A stretch of DNA of 52,106 nt, taken from Elusimicrobia bacterium GWF2_62_30. GTDB taxonomy: Bacteria; Elusimicrobiota; Elusimicrobia; Elusimicrobiales; UBA9959. The notes under the pieces were generated by a model, which had not been told where the DNA came from, did no database searches, and saw only the letters and a program-made list of their open reading frames with translations. Positions 7,367-16,123 of this stretch are shown here, one piece after another. Within the stretch, counting starts at the first letter, position 1. Every line of letters starts with the position of its first letter. The stretch is from NCBI GenBank assembly GCA_001799995.1, contig MGUK01000022.1, forward strand, positions 202 to 52,307, written 5' to 3'. The translations under genes and the position numbers were made by a program.

Positions 7367-9832
7367 TCAGTTGCCGGAGGGGACTTTGGCCATGGCGTCC
7401 AGTTTCAGGTGGAAGCGGTCGATAAGGATGTCCGACAGGGAATACAGTTCGCTCAGCGCCGGGACGCACTCCGCCGCGGGCGCCTCTTTCTGTACCGCAG
7501 TAAAAAGCTCCCACAGACCGTTCTGCAGATGGAAGAGCAGGTCCGCGGCGCCCAGCGCCCGCGCGGTCTTCAGCAGGTGCAGCAGCGGCAGAAGCGTCCG
7601 CGCCGAGGGCGCTTTTATCGCCCCGGCCGTCAGCTTCATCGCCAGCGCCGCCGCCGCCTCGGGCGCGGGCTCGAAACCCGCCTCCAGCCCGGCCGCCTTG
7701 AGCCGCGCCGCCAGCGCGGAGAGTTTCTCCAGGCTTTCCGGCGACAGCGTCAGGCAGGCCTCCTTGAAGGCCATCTCCGCCGCCTGGCGCGCGTAAGCGG
7801 CCGCCTGGGAGCGCAGCGGCGCCCAGGAAGCCAGCGTGCGCTCCGGCAGGCGCAGCAGCAGGTACAGGTAGTCGTCGAGTATCTTCAGGATGACGGCGGC
7901 ATGGCTGTGCCTGGCCGCGTCGGACAGGATCCAGGCGTAAAGGCTCTTCTCCTCCCAGGTGAAATCCTCGAAGCAGACCCGGGCCAGCCCGCTTTCCTTT
8001 TCAAGCGCCGCCGTCATAGCGGCCGGGTCCTCGCAGGCGAAGAGCTCCTGGACGCGCGGCATCTTCGAAGGCTCCGTGAAGAACATCAGCGGGAATTCCT
8101 CCTCGTGGCGCAGGTAGCAGAAGGCGAACTTCGCCCGGCCTTCCGCGCCGGGTACCACCACCGTGCCGCGCAGGCACAGCGTCCCCGCCCGGTTGGTCCG
8201 CTCCTCCACCTGCAGGCTGCCTTCACTGCTTTCTTCCGGCTCCCCGGCCAGCAGCGCGCCGGCTATCAGCAGCGCCGCCGATTTCTCGCGGGCCAGCGCG
8301 TTCTCGGCCGTTATCCGGCGGTAGATCTTAAGCCCGTTCTCCGCGTCCGGGTAATTGGAATGCGCCATCTCCAGCAGGGACAGGAAAGGCTTGTCGGCGG
8401 TCTCGTAGCCGAGGTCGTGCAGCTTTTCGGCCACCCGCGCCGCGTAGCGCAGGTTCTGCATCGTCTCTATGCGCGAGATGTCCGAGAAGAACCAGCCGCA
8501 GCTGGTGAACATGAACATGGCGTTCTTCTGCATCTCCAGCAGCTCCAGGGCGCGCTTCTTTTCGGACTTGGTCAGCTCCGTGCCCGCGTGCGCGCGGAAA
8601 AATTCGTCGCTCAGGCCGGCGTCGGGCCCCGGCAGATGCGCGGCAAAGTCGTTGCGCGCGCCCCACGGGTCCCGGAAGAACTTGGAGGCCTCCGCCGAGT
8701 AGACGGCCGCGGCGGCGTCGCGCAGCGTGTTGAGCGCGGCCCGCAGGGGCAGGCGCCAGTTCGGGCTGTCGGCGCCTTCGGTGCCGCAGGTGCAGCCGCC
8801 TTTCCAGCGGCGCACGCCGTGGGCGCAGCTCCAGGCCGTGCCCTCGCCGTCGGGGCCGGACTTTATCCGGGCCTCCCATTGGGGCGGGTTGTCCTCCAGG
8901 TAGCGCCCGAAATTCACCAGCTCTATGCCGCGCCGGGGCAGCTCGTGCAGGAAGGCGTGCGCCAGCGTCATCTCCGCGAACTTGTGGTGGTGCCCGAAGG
9001 TCTCGCCGTCCACCGCCATGCTCACCAGCTGCGGTCCGTCGGCGGCCGGCTTGAAGCAGGCCTCCACCCTGTCCGCGAAAGCGGTGGAGTTCTTCATCAG
9101 CCCCTCGAACGCGGCCGCCTTGGAGAGGGGGCCGTCGTAGAAGAACACCGCGATGCTGCGGCCCGGCACTTTGGCGCCGTGCGGCAGCGTATCGTGCCAG
9201 ACGTAGGGGCGCGAAGGGTCCATGTCCCCGCGCGAAACGTCCGTCCAGTCTTCCTCGCCCGGCCCGCGCACCTTCTCCGCCTGGTAGGGGGAAAGTATCA
9301 CGTATTTCATGCCCAGGTCTATCATCAGGCGCAGCGTGTCGTCGCAGGCGGCCGTCTCCGGCAGCCACATCGCCTCCGGCTTGAAACCGAAGCGCCGCTC
9401 GAAATCCTTTATGCCCCACAGGGCCTGGGTCAGCCGGTCCTGGAAAGAGGCCAGCGGCATGATCATGTGGTTATAGGCCTGCGCTATGGCGTTGGAATGG
9501 CCGCAACCCTCGCGCGACCGCCGGGCCGCCTCCACCACCCTGTTGTAGCAGGCCGGGTAGTTCCGCTCCAGCCAGCCGATCAGCGTCGGGCCGAAGTTGA
9601 AGTTGAGGCTCAGGTAATTGTTGGCGAATTCCAGCGTGCGCCCGGAGGAATCGTTGATCCTGGCGGCCGAATTGGGCAGGTAGCACTCGCGGGCTATGCG
9701 GGAGTTCCAGTCGTGGAAAGGCCAGGCCGAGGGCTGCGGCGGGATGGCCCCGGTCCAGGGGTTTTCGCGGGGGGGCTGGTAAAAATGCGCGTGCAGCGCG
9801 AAGTATCTGCCTGAAGTCTTGTTTTTTTCCAT
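7367..9832 (-). CDS. GH57 family glycoside hydrolase with DUF3536
   Basis: An 821-residue cytoplasmic GH57 protein. The N-terminal catalytic barrel begins YFALHAHFYQPPRENPW; E159 in MWLPETA is the likely nucleophile and D275 in SMAVDGETFGHHHKF the likely acid/base. The C-terminal half (about 400-800), a long helical region with CGWFFSDIS, matches the DUF3536 extension found in a large GH57 subgroup. Amylase- or glucanotransferase-like activity on alpha-glucans is expected but the substrate is unproven. The gene is the last of three on the minus strand and begins 9 nt after the preceding stop; AGGAA sits upstream of the ATG. It converges on the other GH57 gene, with two structured elements in the gap. 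Confidence 0.88.
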   Translation of the reverse strand: MEKNKTSGRYFALHAHFYQPPRENPWTGAIPPQPSAWPFHDWNSRIARECYLPNSAARINDSSGRTLEFANNYLSLNFNFGPTLIGWLERNYPACYNRVVEAARRSREGCGHSNAIAQAYNHMIMPLASFQDRLTQALWGIKDFERRFGFKPEAMWLPETAACDDTLRLMIDLGMKYVILSPYQAEKVRGPGEEDWTDVSRGDMDPSRPYVWHDTLPHGAKVPGRSIAVFFYDGPLSKAAAFEGLMKNSTAFADRVEACFKPAADGPQLVSMAVDGETFGHHHKFAEMTLAHAFLHELPRRGIELVNFGRYLEDNPPQWEARIKSGPDGEGTAWSCAHGVRRWKGGCTCGTEGADSPNWRLPLRAALNTLRDAAAAVYSAEASKFFRDPWGARNDFAAHLPGPDAGLSDEFFRAHAGTELTKSEKKRALELLEMQKNAMFMFTSCGWFFSDISRIETMQNLRYAARVAEKLHDLGYETADKPFLSLLEMAHSNYPDAENGLKIYRRITAENALAREKSAALLIAGALLAGEPEESSEGSLQVEERTNRAGTLCLRGTVVVPGAEGRAKFAFCYLRHEEEFPLMFFTEPSKMPRVQELFACEDPAAMTAALEKESGLARVCFEDFTWEEKSLYAWILSDAARHSHAAVILKILDDYLYLLLRLPERTLASWAPLRSQAAAYARQAAEMAFKEACLTLSPESLEKLSALAARLKAAGLEAGFEPAPEAAAALAMKLTAGAIKAPSARTLLPLLHLLKTARALGAADLLFHLQNGLWELFTAVQKEAPAAECVPALSELYSLSDILIDRFHLKLDAMAKVPSGN

Positions 9833-9841
9833 ATAAAGTTC

Positions 9842-10591
9842 CTAACGCCGGGGCGCCAGCAGCAGCAGCCTCGCCGTATCCGTCTCGCAGGCCTGTTCCG
9901 AGGAGAGTTTGAAGGGCGCGGCGGGCTTGCCCGCCAGGAAAGCCTCTAAGAAGGGGTTCTTCAGCGCGTTCAGGGCGGAGGCGGCCAGGATATCCAGCAG
10001 CTTGCGGAAGTTCAGGAAACTGGACTGTTCCCGCTCTTTTCCCAGCCCCGAATAATCCAGGTTCTCCTGCTCCAGCACCAGGCGCAGTTCGCCTTTCTCC
10101 GTTATCACTTCGGCCCGGAAGAAAGTTTCCCGCGTGGCCGGGAGCGTCTGGCGGCTTACAGGCATGCCGGCCAGCTTTTTAACGTTCTCCAGCAGGTCCT
10201 TGCGTATAGGCTCCAGCGTAACCGGCGGCAGCAGGGCGTCGAAGGCCCCCGCCGTGATGAGCGAGACCGACTCGTAGGGCACGAAAGTTCGGATGCCGGA
10301 CAGGTCGGCGTTGAAGCCGGTGCCCGCCGGGGCTATCTTGGAGGGCTTCCAGGCGCGCGGCAGCGCGGCCAGGTCGGCCTCCGCGGCCAGCACCGCCGGC
10401 AGCCCGGCGCTGGCGGCCTCTTCGGCAAGCGGCTTCGCGGCGTCCAGCGTGAGGTTCCGCCCGAGGAAACAGGGATTGGCGCGCAGGAATTTCTCGGCCT
10501 CCGCCGTGCCGCCCAGGCGCTTCGCCATAAAATCCAGCGGCGCCAGCGGCGGCAGCAGGGGGTCCTTGAGAAATACCGTGTAGCCCGTCAT
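9842..10591 (-). CDS. Protein of unknown function, coupled to CyuA-like gene
   Basis: I do not recognise a family. The 249-residue product starts MTGYTVFLKDPLLPPLAPLDF and has neither a clear signal peptide nor membrane helices. It contains an alpha/beta-looking N-terminal part, a motif FVPYESVSLITAGAFDALLPP near the middle and a helical tail. The start is fixed by a 4-nt ATGA overlap with the stop of the cyuA-like gene upstream; a longer frame extending into that gene has no support. It is followed after 9 nt by the GH57/DUF3536 gene, so the three are probably one transcript. Confidence 0.72.
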   Translation of the reverse strand: MTGYTVFLKDPLLPPLAPLDFMAKRLGGTAEAEKFLRANPCFLGRNLTLDAAKPLAEEAASAGLPAVLAAEADLAALPRAWKPSKIAPAGTGFNADLSGIRTFVPYESVSLITAGAFDALLPPVTLEPIRKDLLENVKKLAGMPVSRQTLPATRETFFRAEVITEKGELRLVLEQENLDYSGLGKEREQSSFLNFRKLLDILAASALNALKNPFLEAFLAGKPAAPFKLSSEQACETDTARLLLLAPRR

Positions 10592-11892
10592 AGGCAGCTT
10601 TTGGCTTTGGAACAGCAATTCCTTTTCGCGGACATGATGTCCAGGATTATCCGGTCCACTTCGGCCATGCCGGAGCTGGAGATGCGGGCGATGTTCTTGA
10701 TGGTCGCTTCCGCGGTGCAGCCTATGAAGCCTTCGGCCTCGGTAATGCCCTCGCCGTTGGAAGCCATCCAGGCGGCGCGTATGGCCGAGTCCGCCGAGGA
10801 AGCCACCTTCAGCGCGCAGCCGCTCTTGGCGCCGTCGCAGAGCATGCCGCCGATGTCGCTTATCACCGTGTTGACGGCCAGCGCGGCCTTCTTCGGGTCG
10901 GGCCCGCTGCGCTGCCACACCACGGCCACCGAGGCGCCCACGCCGGCGGCCACGGCGCAGCCGCAGATGGGGGCCAGCTCGCCGGTAAAAACTTTGATGT
11001 AGGAATTGACCAGGTGGGAAAGCGCGATGCTTTTCAGTATCCGCTTTTCAGGCACGCCGAAAGCTTTTCCGACCAGCCACGGCACCAGCACCGCCACCAC
11101 GCCCTGGTTGCCGGATTCCCCGCTGGACATCACCGGGATGGGCGAGCCGGCCATGCGCGCGTCGGTGGCGGCGGCGGCGGTCAGCTTGGCGTTGGACAGG
11201 ATGTCGCGCTTGAGATAGCCCTTCCGGATGAGGTCCTCTATATAGTAGCCGACCTTTTTCAGCTTAAGGCCTTCCCTGGCCGCGGCCAGGTTCATCACCA
11301 CGCCTTTCTTGATGTAGGCCAGCTGCGCCGGCGTTACCTTGGCGGCTTCCCGGAAAAGGTCGGCGAAGGTGGCCTTGCGCAGGGCGTCCTTGTAGGGCAG
11401 GCATTTCTTTTTGCCGCCTTTCGCTTTTATGATGGTCCGGCCGTTATGGCGCAGCAGGGCCACCTGCTTGTGGCTGCCCTCCAGCACGCACAAGGCCTTT
11501 TCGCGCCCGGCCGTAACTTCGGCCGAGATGTAAATGCCGCGCCTGGTGTGGTCTATAGCGATGCGGGCTTTCCCGGAGGCGACCAGCGCGGAGGCTTCTT
11601 TCAGGCTGGCGGCGGGCAGGCCTTTGAAAAGTTCAGCGCCCAATTCGGGTTTACGGGCCACGGCGCCTATCGCGGCGGCCAGCAGGTTGCCCTTTTCGCC
11701 CTTCGTGTTCGGGATGGCCACGGCCAGGCCGTTCTTATAGGTGCCGGGATCGGTGCTTACCAGCAGCCCGGTAACGCGCCCTTTAAGCAGCTTGCCCGCC
11801 GTCGCGGCCGCGAAGGCCACCGCCACCGGTTCCGTGCAACCCATGGCGGGATAAACTTCGTGCTTAAGTACTTCTTCCAGAATGTTTTTCAT
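10588..11892 (-). CDS. cyuA: L-cysteine desulfidase / UPF0597-type serine dehydratase-like protein
   Basis: A 434-residue member of the CyuA (YhaM, UPF0597) family, which splits L-cysteine to pyruvate, ammonia and sulfide using an oxygen-sensitive Fe-S cluster and no PLP. Family features: HEVYPAMGCTEPVAVA at the N-terminus (Cys19), the MSSGESGNQG loop, the ELAPICGCAVAAGVGA cysteine pair and the GMLCDGAKSGCALK segment, which give the conserved cysteines for the cluster. The protein ends in a Cys-rich tail (NCCSKAKSC), which is unusual. A TATAAT box on the minus strand (11970-11975) overlaps the feoAB stop codon. The leader carries a small CGCCC/GGGCG hairpin (11912-11927). Confidence 0.87.
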   Translation of the reverse strand: MKNILEEVLKHEVYPAMGCTEPVAVAFAAATAGKLLKGRVTGLLVSTDPGTYKNGLAVAIPNTKGEKGNLLAAAIGAVARKPELGAELFKGLPAASLKEASALVASGKARIAIDHTRRGIYISAEVTAGREKALCVLEGSHKQVALLRHNGRTIIKAKGGKKKCLPYKDALRKATFADLFREAAKVTPAQLAYIKKGVVMNLAAAREGLKLKKVGYYIEDLIRKGYLKRDILSNAKLTAAAATDARMAGSPIPVMSSGESGNQGVVAVLVPWLVGKAFGVPEKRILKSIALSHLVNSYIKVFTGELAPICGCAVAAGVGASVAVVWQRSGPDPKKAALAVNTVISDIGGMLCDGAKSGCALKVASSADSAIRAAWMASNGEGITEAEGFIGCTAEATIKNIARISSSGMAEVDRIILDIMSAKRNCCSKAKSCL

Positions 11893-11969
11893 TAGTGGAG
11901 ATCCGGTTGAACGCCCTGCACCGGGCGGCCTTACTCAAGTCTATTAAAGTAATGACTGTTACAGTAAAG

Positions 11970-11975
11970 ATTATA
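11970..11975 (-). promoter_or_regulatory. -10 box for the cyuA operon
   Basis: TATAAT on the minus strand, preceded by TTCC, 77 nt upstream of the cyuA ATG and overlapping the stop codon of the feoAB gene. No good -35 is visible at 17 bp. Confidence 0.45.
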
Positions 11976-13938
11976 GGAATCTTGACGCGAAGTGTAAAAG
12001 GGAAGCGAAGGCCAGCGCGAAAGAAAAATTCAGCGCGACCACTTTCGCCGTGTCCCGGGCCCCGAGCTCGCGCAGGGTCACCATAAAGCTGCCCAGGCAG
12101 GGCAGGTAGAGGCTGAGAAAGACCGACGCCACCACCAGGGAGGCCGGCGGCAGCGCGAAAGGGACCAGCATCGCGATGGAAACGTCCTTGCGCAGGAAGC
12201 CCAGCGTCATGAGGGAAACCGTCTCCGGCGGCAGGCCCAGCACCCGGGTAATGGCCGGGCCCAGCAGCCCGGTCAGCCCCGAGAGCACGCCGCTCATGTC
12301 CAGCAGGTTGATGAGCAGCACGCCTACAGTTATCATCGGCGCGGCTTCCAGCAGGAAATCCTTCAGCCGGAAATACAGTTTTTTCGCCAGTATCCCGCAG
12401 CAGGGCGCCTGGTAGGGGGGGATCTCCACGAACAGCTCCGGCGTCTCGCCCTTCAGCAGGCGGGCCAGCAGCAGGGAGCCGGCCAGGCCGGCCAGGGCCA
12501 CCGCGCCGAATACGGCCAGCATGTATTTGGCCGGGTAAGGCGAAAGCAGGCTGAAGATCATGGCCGTCTGCGGCATGCACGGGGCCAGCGTCAGCGTCAG
12601 GGAGGTCGCTATCACGCGCTCCCTGCGCGTCTCCAGCACGCGCGTCGCCATGATGGCGGGCACCTTGCAGCCCAGCCCCAGCATCAGCGGGATGGTGCCG
12701 TAGCCGTGCAGCCCCAGCCGGTGCATAAAGCTGTCCAGGAGCACCGCCAGGCGCGGCAGGTAGCCGATGTCCTCCAGCAGGCCCAGCGCGGCGTAAAAGG
12801 CGGCGATGTAGGGCAGCACGGTAACCAGCGGGATGTACAGGCCCGTGGTCAGCAGCCCGAAGGACTGCATGGGCTCCGGTGTGACGCCCAGGAGCAGCGT
12901 TTTGGCGAAGCCGCCGTCGGCCAGGCCGCCCAGCGCGGCCCTGACCAGCGGCATCCACGCCCCGTTGAACAGCGGGTCCAGCACGTAATTTATCAGGCCC
13001 TCGCCGGTAAAGCGGATGGCCGCGAACATCAGCAGCAGCACCGCGGCGGCGAACGGCAGCCCGGTGGAGGGGCGCGCGGTTATGTCCTGCAGCCTTTCCA
13101 GGAAAGTGGCGTGCTTGTGCGTCAGCTTCTGGCAGCCGGCCGAGATGCGGCCTATCAGCTTCCATTTCTCGTCGGCGTCCGCCGGCGGGGCCGGGGGGGG
13201 CGGGAGCCCGCCGCGCAGGAACTCCTCCATCGCTTTCTTGAAGGCGGCCAGGCCCTCGCCCGTCGTGGCCACGAAAGGTATCACCCTGGCGCCCAGGCTG
13301 CGCTCCAGGGCGGCCGCGTCGATGGTCACGCCGCGGTGCGCCGCTATGTCCCATTTGTTGAGCAGGAGCACCAGCGGCACGCCCTGGGCCGCCAGCTCCA
13401 GGGTGTAATAAAGATTGCGTTCCAGGTTGGTGGCGTCCACCACGTTGAGGATAAGCGCCTTATCCTCTTCGGCCAGGAGTTTCGCCGCGGCCTCCTCGGC
13501 CTTATTGGTGCCGGCCGAACTGTAGGCCCCGGGCACGTCCACCAGCGTGAACCTCTCGCCGGCGATTATCGTCTGGCCCGACGTGTATTCCACGGTGGTG
13601 CCCGGGTAGTTGGCGGAGATCACTTCCAGCCCCGTCAGCCGCGAGAACACCACGCTCTTGCCCACGTTGGGGTTGCCAGCCAGCAGGATGCGGCGGGTCT
13701 TTACCCTTATTTTTACTCTCGCGGCTATACCCGCGCCCAGGGCCAGCCTGGTGCCCATCACCTCCACTACCGCCGGGCCGCCGTCGCCCGGGCGCGATCT
13801 TTTGATTATATGCCGCCCGTGGTAAAGCCCCATGGCCTTGAGCTTGGCTTCGAACCCGGCCCCGCCTTCCACTTGCATGATATAGCCGGTCTCGTTCTCC
13901 CGCATTTCCTGCAGCGTTATGATGGGAAGGGGTTTCAT
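11971..13938 (-). CDS. feoB: Ferrous iron transporter, FeoA-FeoB fusion
   Basis: A 655-residue inner-membrane Fe(II) transporter. Residues 1-75 form a FeoA-type SH3-like domain (PIITLQEMREN...MGLYHGRHI). The FeoB G-domain follows: G1 GNPNVGKS (88-95), G3 DVPG (134-137), G4 NKWD (194-197). The rest, from about residue 265, is the polytopic gate/core domain with duplicated membrane segments, including PCMPQTAMIFSL. It is shorter than most FeoB (about 700-770) and the spacer is compact. The start overlaps the stop of the DtxR-type regulator gene by 4 nt, so the two are coupled and likely share its operator. Confidence 0.94.
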   Translation of the reverse strand: MKPLPIITLQEMRENETGYIMQVEGGAGFEAKLKAMGLYHGRHIIKRSRPGDGGPAVVEVMGTRLALGAGIAARVKIRVKTRRILLAGNPNVGKSVVFSRLTGLEVISANYPGTTVEYTSGQTIIAGERFTLVDVPGAYSSAGTNKAEEAAAKLLAEEDKALILNVVDATNLERNLYYTLELAAQGVPLVLLLNKWDIAAHRGVTIDAAALERSLGARVIPFVATTGEGLAAFKKAMEEFLRGGLPPPPAPPADADEKWKLIGRISAGCQKLTHKHATFLERLQDITARPSTGLPFAAAVLLLMFAAIRFTGEGLINYVLDPLFNGAWMPLVRAALGGLADGGFAKTLLLGVTPEPMQSFGLLTTGLYIPLVTVLPYIAAFYAALGLLEDIGYLPRLAVLLDSFMHRLGLHGYGTIPLMLGLGCKVPAIMATRVLETRRERVIATSLTLTLAPCMPQTAMIFSLLSPYPAKYMLAVFGAVALAGLAGSLLLARLLKGETPELFVEIPPYQAPCCGILAKKLYFRLKDFLLEAAPMITVGVLLINLLDMSGVLSGLTGLLGPAITRVLGLPPETVSLMTLGFLRKDVSIAMLVPFALPPASLVVASVFLSLYLPCLGSFMVTLRELGARDTAKVVALNFSFALAFASLLHFASRFL

Positions 13939-14357
13939 TTCACGGCCTCCCCGGAGGCCGCCAGCAGCCGTTTGCGGGCCGGGCTTTTCAGGAACCGCGC
14001 CAGCGCGCCCATGCGCCGCAGGGCTTCGCGGCCCAGGGCGTGCTCGGCCCTGCAGGCGTCTTTTTCGGCTTCGGCGGGGGACAGGCGCAGTATCGACGTG
14101 AAGAAATCTTTCAGCAGGCTGTGGCGCCCGGCTATCTCCGCGCCGGCCTTCAGCCCGCGGGGGGTAAGGCAGACGCTGCCGTAGCGTTCCTGCTTGATGA
14201 GGCCGCGCGCGGCCAGGGCCTTCATGGCCGAATTCACCGAGGGTTTGGAGACGCGCAGCCTGCGGCCGATGTCGCAGGCCCGGGCGCAGCCCGCCTCGCG
14301 GCCCAGCAGCCAGGCCGCTTCCAGGTAATCTTCGAGGCTGTCGGAAAGTTCGCTCAT
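13935..14357 (-). CDS. DtxR/MntR-family metal-dependent repressor
   Basis: A 140-residue iron- or manganese-dependent regulator. The N-terminal winged helix (DSLEDYLEAAWLL, then CDIGRRLRVSKPSVNSAMKALAARGLI) is the DtxR/MntR recognition domain; the C-terminal helical domain has LSPAEAEKDACRAEHALG, with the Cys/Glu/His ligand pattern of the metal site. There is no SH3 domain, so it is of the short MntR-like form. It lies directly upstream of feoAB, with a 4-nt overlap, and a palindrome sits just before its own start, consistent with autoregulation and Fe(II)-responsive control. GGGAG precedes the ATG. Confidence 0.9.
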   Translation of the reverse strand: MSELSDSLEDYLEAAWLLGREAGCARACDIGRRLRVSKPSVNSAMKALAARGLIKQERYGSVCLTPRGLKAGAEIAGRHSLLKDFFTSILRLSPAEAEKDACRAEHALGREALRRMGALARFLKSPARKRLLAASGEAVK

Positions 14358-14371
14358 GCAGGCTCCCGGTG

Positions 14372-14393
14372 AAAGTTAGTCTCGTCTAACTTT
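14372..14393. promoter_or_regulatory. DtxR-type operator palindrome
   Basis: AAAGTTAG-TCTCGT-CTAACTTT: a perfect 8-bp inverted repeat with 6-bp spacer, 15 bp upstream of the repressor ATG. The TTAG...CTAA half-sites resemble known DtxR/IdeR/MntR boxes. No other good palindrome exists in the 73-bp gap. Confidence 0.75.
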
Positions 14394-14430
14394 AACAAAA
14401 TAAGGAGGGCCGGTCAATAGCGGGGGGAGG

Positions 14431-14625
14431 TTATCTGTCGGGGATGAAAGCCGGCTTGTTGCAGCTGCCGGGCAGGCAGGGCAGGCCGCGCAGCTGGTAG
14501 ATCCTGTAAACGCCGAAGGCCATCACGCCGAGCGTGACGATGAGCACCAGCAAGCGCAGCACCTTGTGGCGCTTGAGAAAAAGCGCGGAGGGATACACTA
14601 TTTCCGCAATTAATCTGCCCAGCAT
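14431..14625 (-). CDS. Small single-pass membrane protein, unknown function
   Basis: A 64-residue protein with one hydrophobic helix (LRLLVLIVTLGVMAFGVY, about residues 23-40), basic residues on its N-terminal side and two Cys in the C-terminal tail. The gene has a strong GGAGGAG ribosome binding site 7 nt from the ATG, which argues that it is real. It lies downstream of the dehydrogenase gene on the same strand with a 21-nt gap, so it is probably cotranscribed. No family recognised. Confidence 0.68.
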   Translation of the reverse strand: MLGRLIAEIVYPSALFLKRHKVLRLLVLIVTLGVMAFGVYRIYQLRGLPCLPGSCNKPAFIPDR

Positions 14626-14646
14626 CGTATTCTCCTCCGCCCGGCC

Positions 14647-15525
14647 CTACTTTTCAGTGAGGGAGCGCAGGACCACGCTCAGGTCCTTGTCTCCGTAGCC
14701 GTTATTATAGGATTTAGCCAGCAGCTTTTCCACCGCGGCCGTCACGGGCAGCTCCAGCCCGGCGCGCGCGGCTTCGGCCAGCATCAGCCTGGCGTCCTTG
14801 AGCATGTGCTTTAGCTGGAAGGCGGGGGGAAAGTCCCTGTTGATGATATTGTCTTTCTTCATCCTGAAATAACCGCAGTTCAGCGCCGGGCTTTCTTCCA
14901 GCGCGCTGAAGAGCAGCTGCGGGTCCAGCCCCTGCGCCGCGGCCAGGGCCGCCGATTCCGCCAGCGCCGTGGTCATTTGTGCCACCAGCAGGTTCATGCA
15001 GAGCTTCAGGGCGGTGCCCGCCGGCGCCTGGCCCGCGTAGACAATGGCCCGGCCCATGGCTTTCAGCACGGGGGAGAGTTTTTCCACGGTCTCTTTTTTC
15101 CCGCCGGCCAGGATCACCAACTGCGCTTTTTCCGCCAGCGGCTTGGAGCCCGCCACGGGGCAGTCCAGAAATTCCACGCCGGAGATAAAGCACTTCTTGG
15201 CCAGCGCGGCGGTATATTCCGGCGACAGGGTGCTCATGTTTATCAGGGTGCTGCCCCCCGTGAAGGCCGGCAGGACGCCTTCGGGCCCTTCCAGGACGGC
15301 GTCCATGGCGGCCATGTCGGAGACCATGGTTATGATCGTGTCGGAATTCCTGGCCAGGGCTTTGGGCGTGGCCGCCACCGTGCAGCCCAGGTCGGCGAAC
15401 TCCGTGGTATCGGCGCGGGTGCGGTTATACACCGCGACCCGGAACCCCGCGTTATGCAGGTTCATGGCCATGGCCCGGCCCATCAGCCCCAGCCCGATAA
15501 ACCCTATCCTGTGCGGCATAGTCAT
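14647..15525 (-). CDS. 3-hydroxyisobutyrate dehydrogenase-family oxidoreductase
   Basis: A 292-residue NAD(P)-dependent beta-hydroxyacid dehydrogenase. The Rossmann motif GFIGLGLMGRAMAMNLHNAG is at the N-terminus, the substrate-binding DCPVAGSKPLAEKAQL block near residue 120, and the catalytic Lys lies in GTALKLCMNLL near residue 173, followed by the all-helical dimerisation domain. Members reduce or oxidise 3-hydroxyisobutyrate, tartronate semialdehyde, glyoxylate or succinic semialdehyde. The motifs look closest to the glyoxylate/succinic-semialdehyde reductase group, but the substrate is not settled from sequence alone. An internal ATG at codon 3 is a possible alternative start. Confidence 0.88.
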   Translation of the reverse strand: MTMPHRIGFIGLGLMGRAMAMNLHNAGFRVAVYNRTRADTTEFADLGCTVAATPKALARNSDTIITMVSDMAAMDAVLEGPEGVLPAFTGGSTLINMSTLSPEYTAALAKKCFISGVEFLDCPVAGSKPLAEKAQLVILAGGKKETVEKLSPVLKAMGRAIVYAGQAPAGTALKLCMNLLVAQMTTALAESAALAAAQGLDPQLLFSALEESPALNCGYFRMKKDNIINRDFPPAFQLKHMLKDARLMLAEAARAGLELPVTAAVEKLLAKSYNNGYGDKDLSVVLRSLTEK

Positions 15526-15534
15526 ATTTTTTCC

Positions 15535-16095
15535 TTAGACCGTAAGCTTCTTTATTTCCGCGGGGGTGAGTTCGCGCCACTGGCCGGGGGGCAGGCCCTC
15601 GAAGGTGAGGGGGCCTATGGCGCGTCGCAGCAGGCGCAGCACCGGGAAGCCCACGCGGGCCAGCATGCGGCGCACCTGCCGGTTGCGGCCTTCCTTAAGC
15701 ACGAGCTCCGCCCAGGAGGTGGGCACCGTCTTGCGCGCGCGGATGGGCGGCACCCGCGGGGGCAGCCCCGGGTCCGGCAGCGCCCGGGCGCCGCACGGCA
15801 GCGTGGGCCCGTCGCTCAGCGTCACGCCGGCGCGCAGGGCGGCCAGCGCGTCGTCCGTCACCTCGCGCTCCACCTGCGCCCAGTAGGTCTTGGGCGTCTT
15901 GTGCCGGGGGTCGGCCACGCGGGCCTGCAGGGCCCCGTCCGACGTGAGCAGCAGCAGCCCTTCGCTGTCCGCGTCCAGGCGGCCTGCGGGGTAAACGCCC
16001 TTGGGCAGGCCGAAGCCGTCCAGCGAGGCGTGCCCGTGCTCCGGCGTGAACTGGGAAAGCACCCCGTAGGGCTTGTTGAAGATAATGGTCGGCAT
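15535..16095 (-). CDS. rluE: RluE/RsuA-family rRNA pseudouridine synthase
   Basis: A 186-residue pseudouridine synthase without an S4 domain, as in RluE, which modifies U2457 of 23S rRNA. The catalytic Asp is in GRLDADSEGLLLLT (about residue 42). Other family blocks are the opening IIFNKPYGVLSQF, HKTPKTYWAQVE and EGRNRQVRRMLARVGFPVLRL. AGGA lies 5 nt before the ATG. The gene is transcribed divergently from rnd, and a TATAAT at 16111-16116 on the minus strand overlaps the -10 of rnd. The dehydrogenase gene follows after 9 nt. Confidence 0.9.
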   Translation of the reverse strand: MPTIIFNKPYGVLSQFTPEHGHASLDGFGLPKGVYPAGRLDADSEGLLLLTSDGALQARVADPRHKTPKTYWAQVEREVTDDALAALRAGVTLSDGPTLPCGARALPDPGLPPRVPPIRARKTVPTSWAELVLKEGRNRQVRRMLARVGFPVLRLLRRAIGPLTFEGLPPGQWRELTPAEIKKLTV

Positions 16096-16109
16096 ACGGT
16101 CCTAAATGA

Positions 16110-16118
16110 TATTATATT
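16110..16118. promoter_or_regulatory. Overlapping divergent -10 boxes for rluE and rnd
   Basis: TATTATATT reads TATAAT on the minus strand (16116-16111), 15 nt upstream of the rluE ATG. On the plus strand TATATT (16113-16118) ends 5 nt before the rnd ATG at 16124. The two gene starts are only 28 bp apart, so both promoters must share this AT-rich patch. Confidence 0.55.
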
Positions 16119-16123
16119 CAAGA

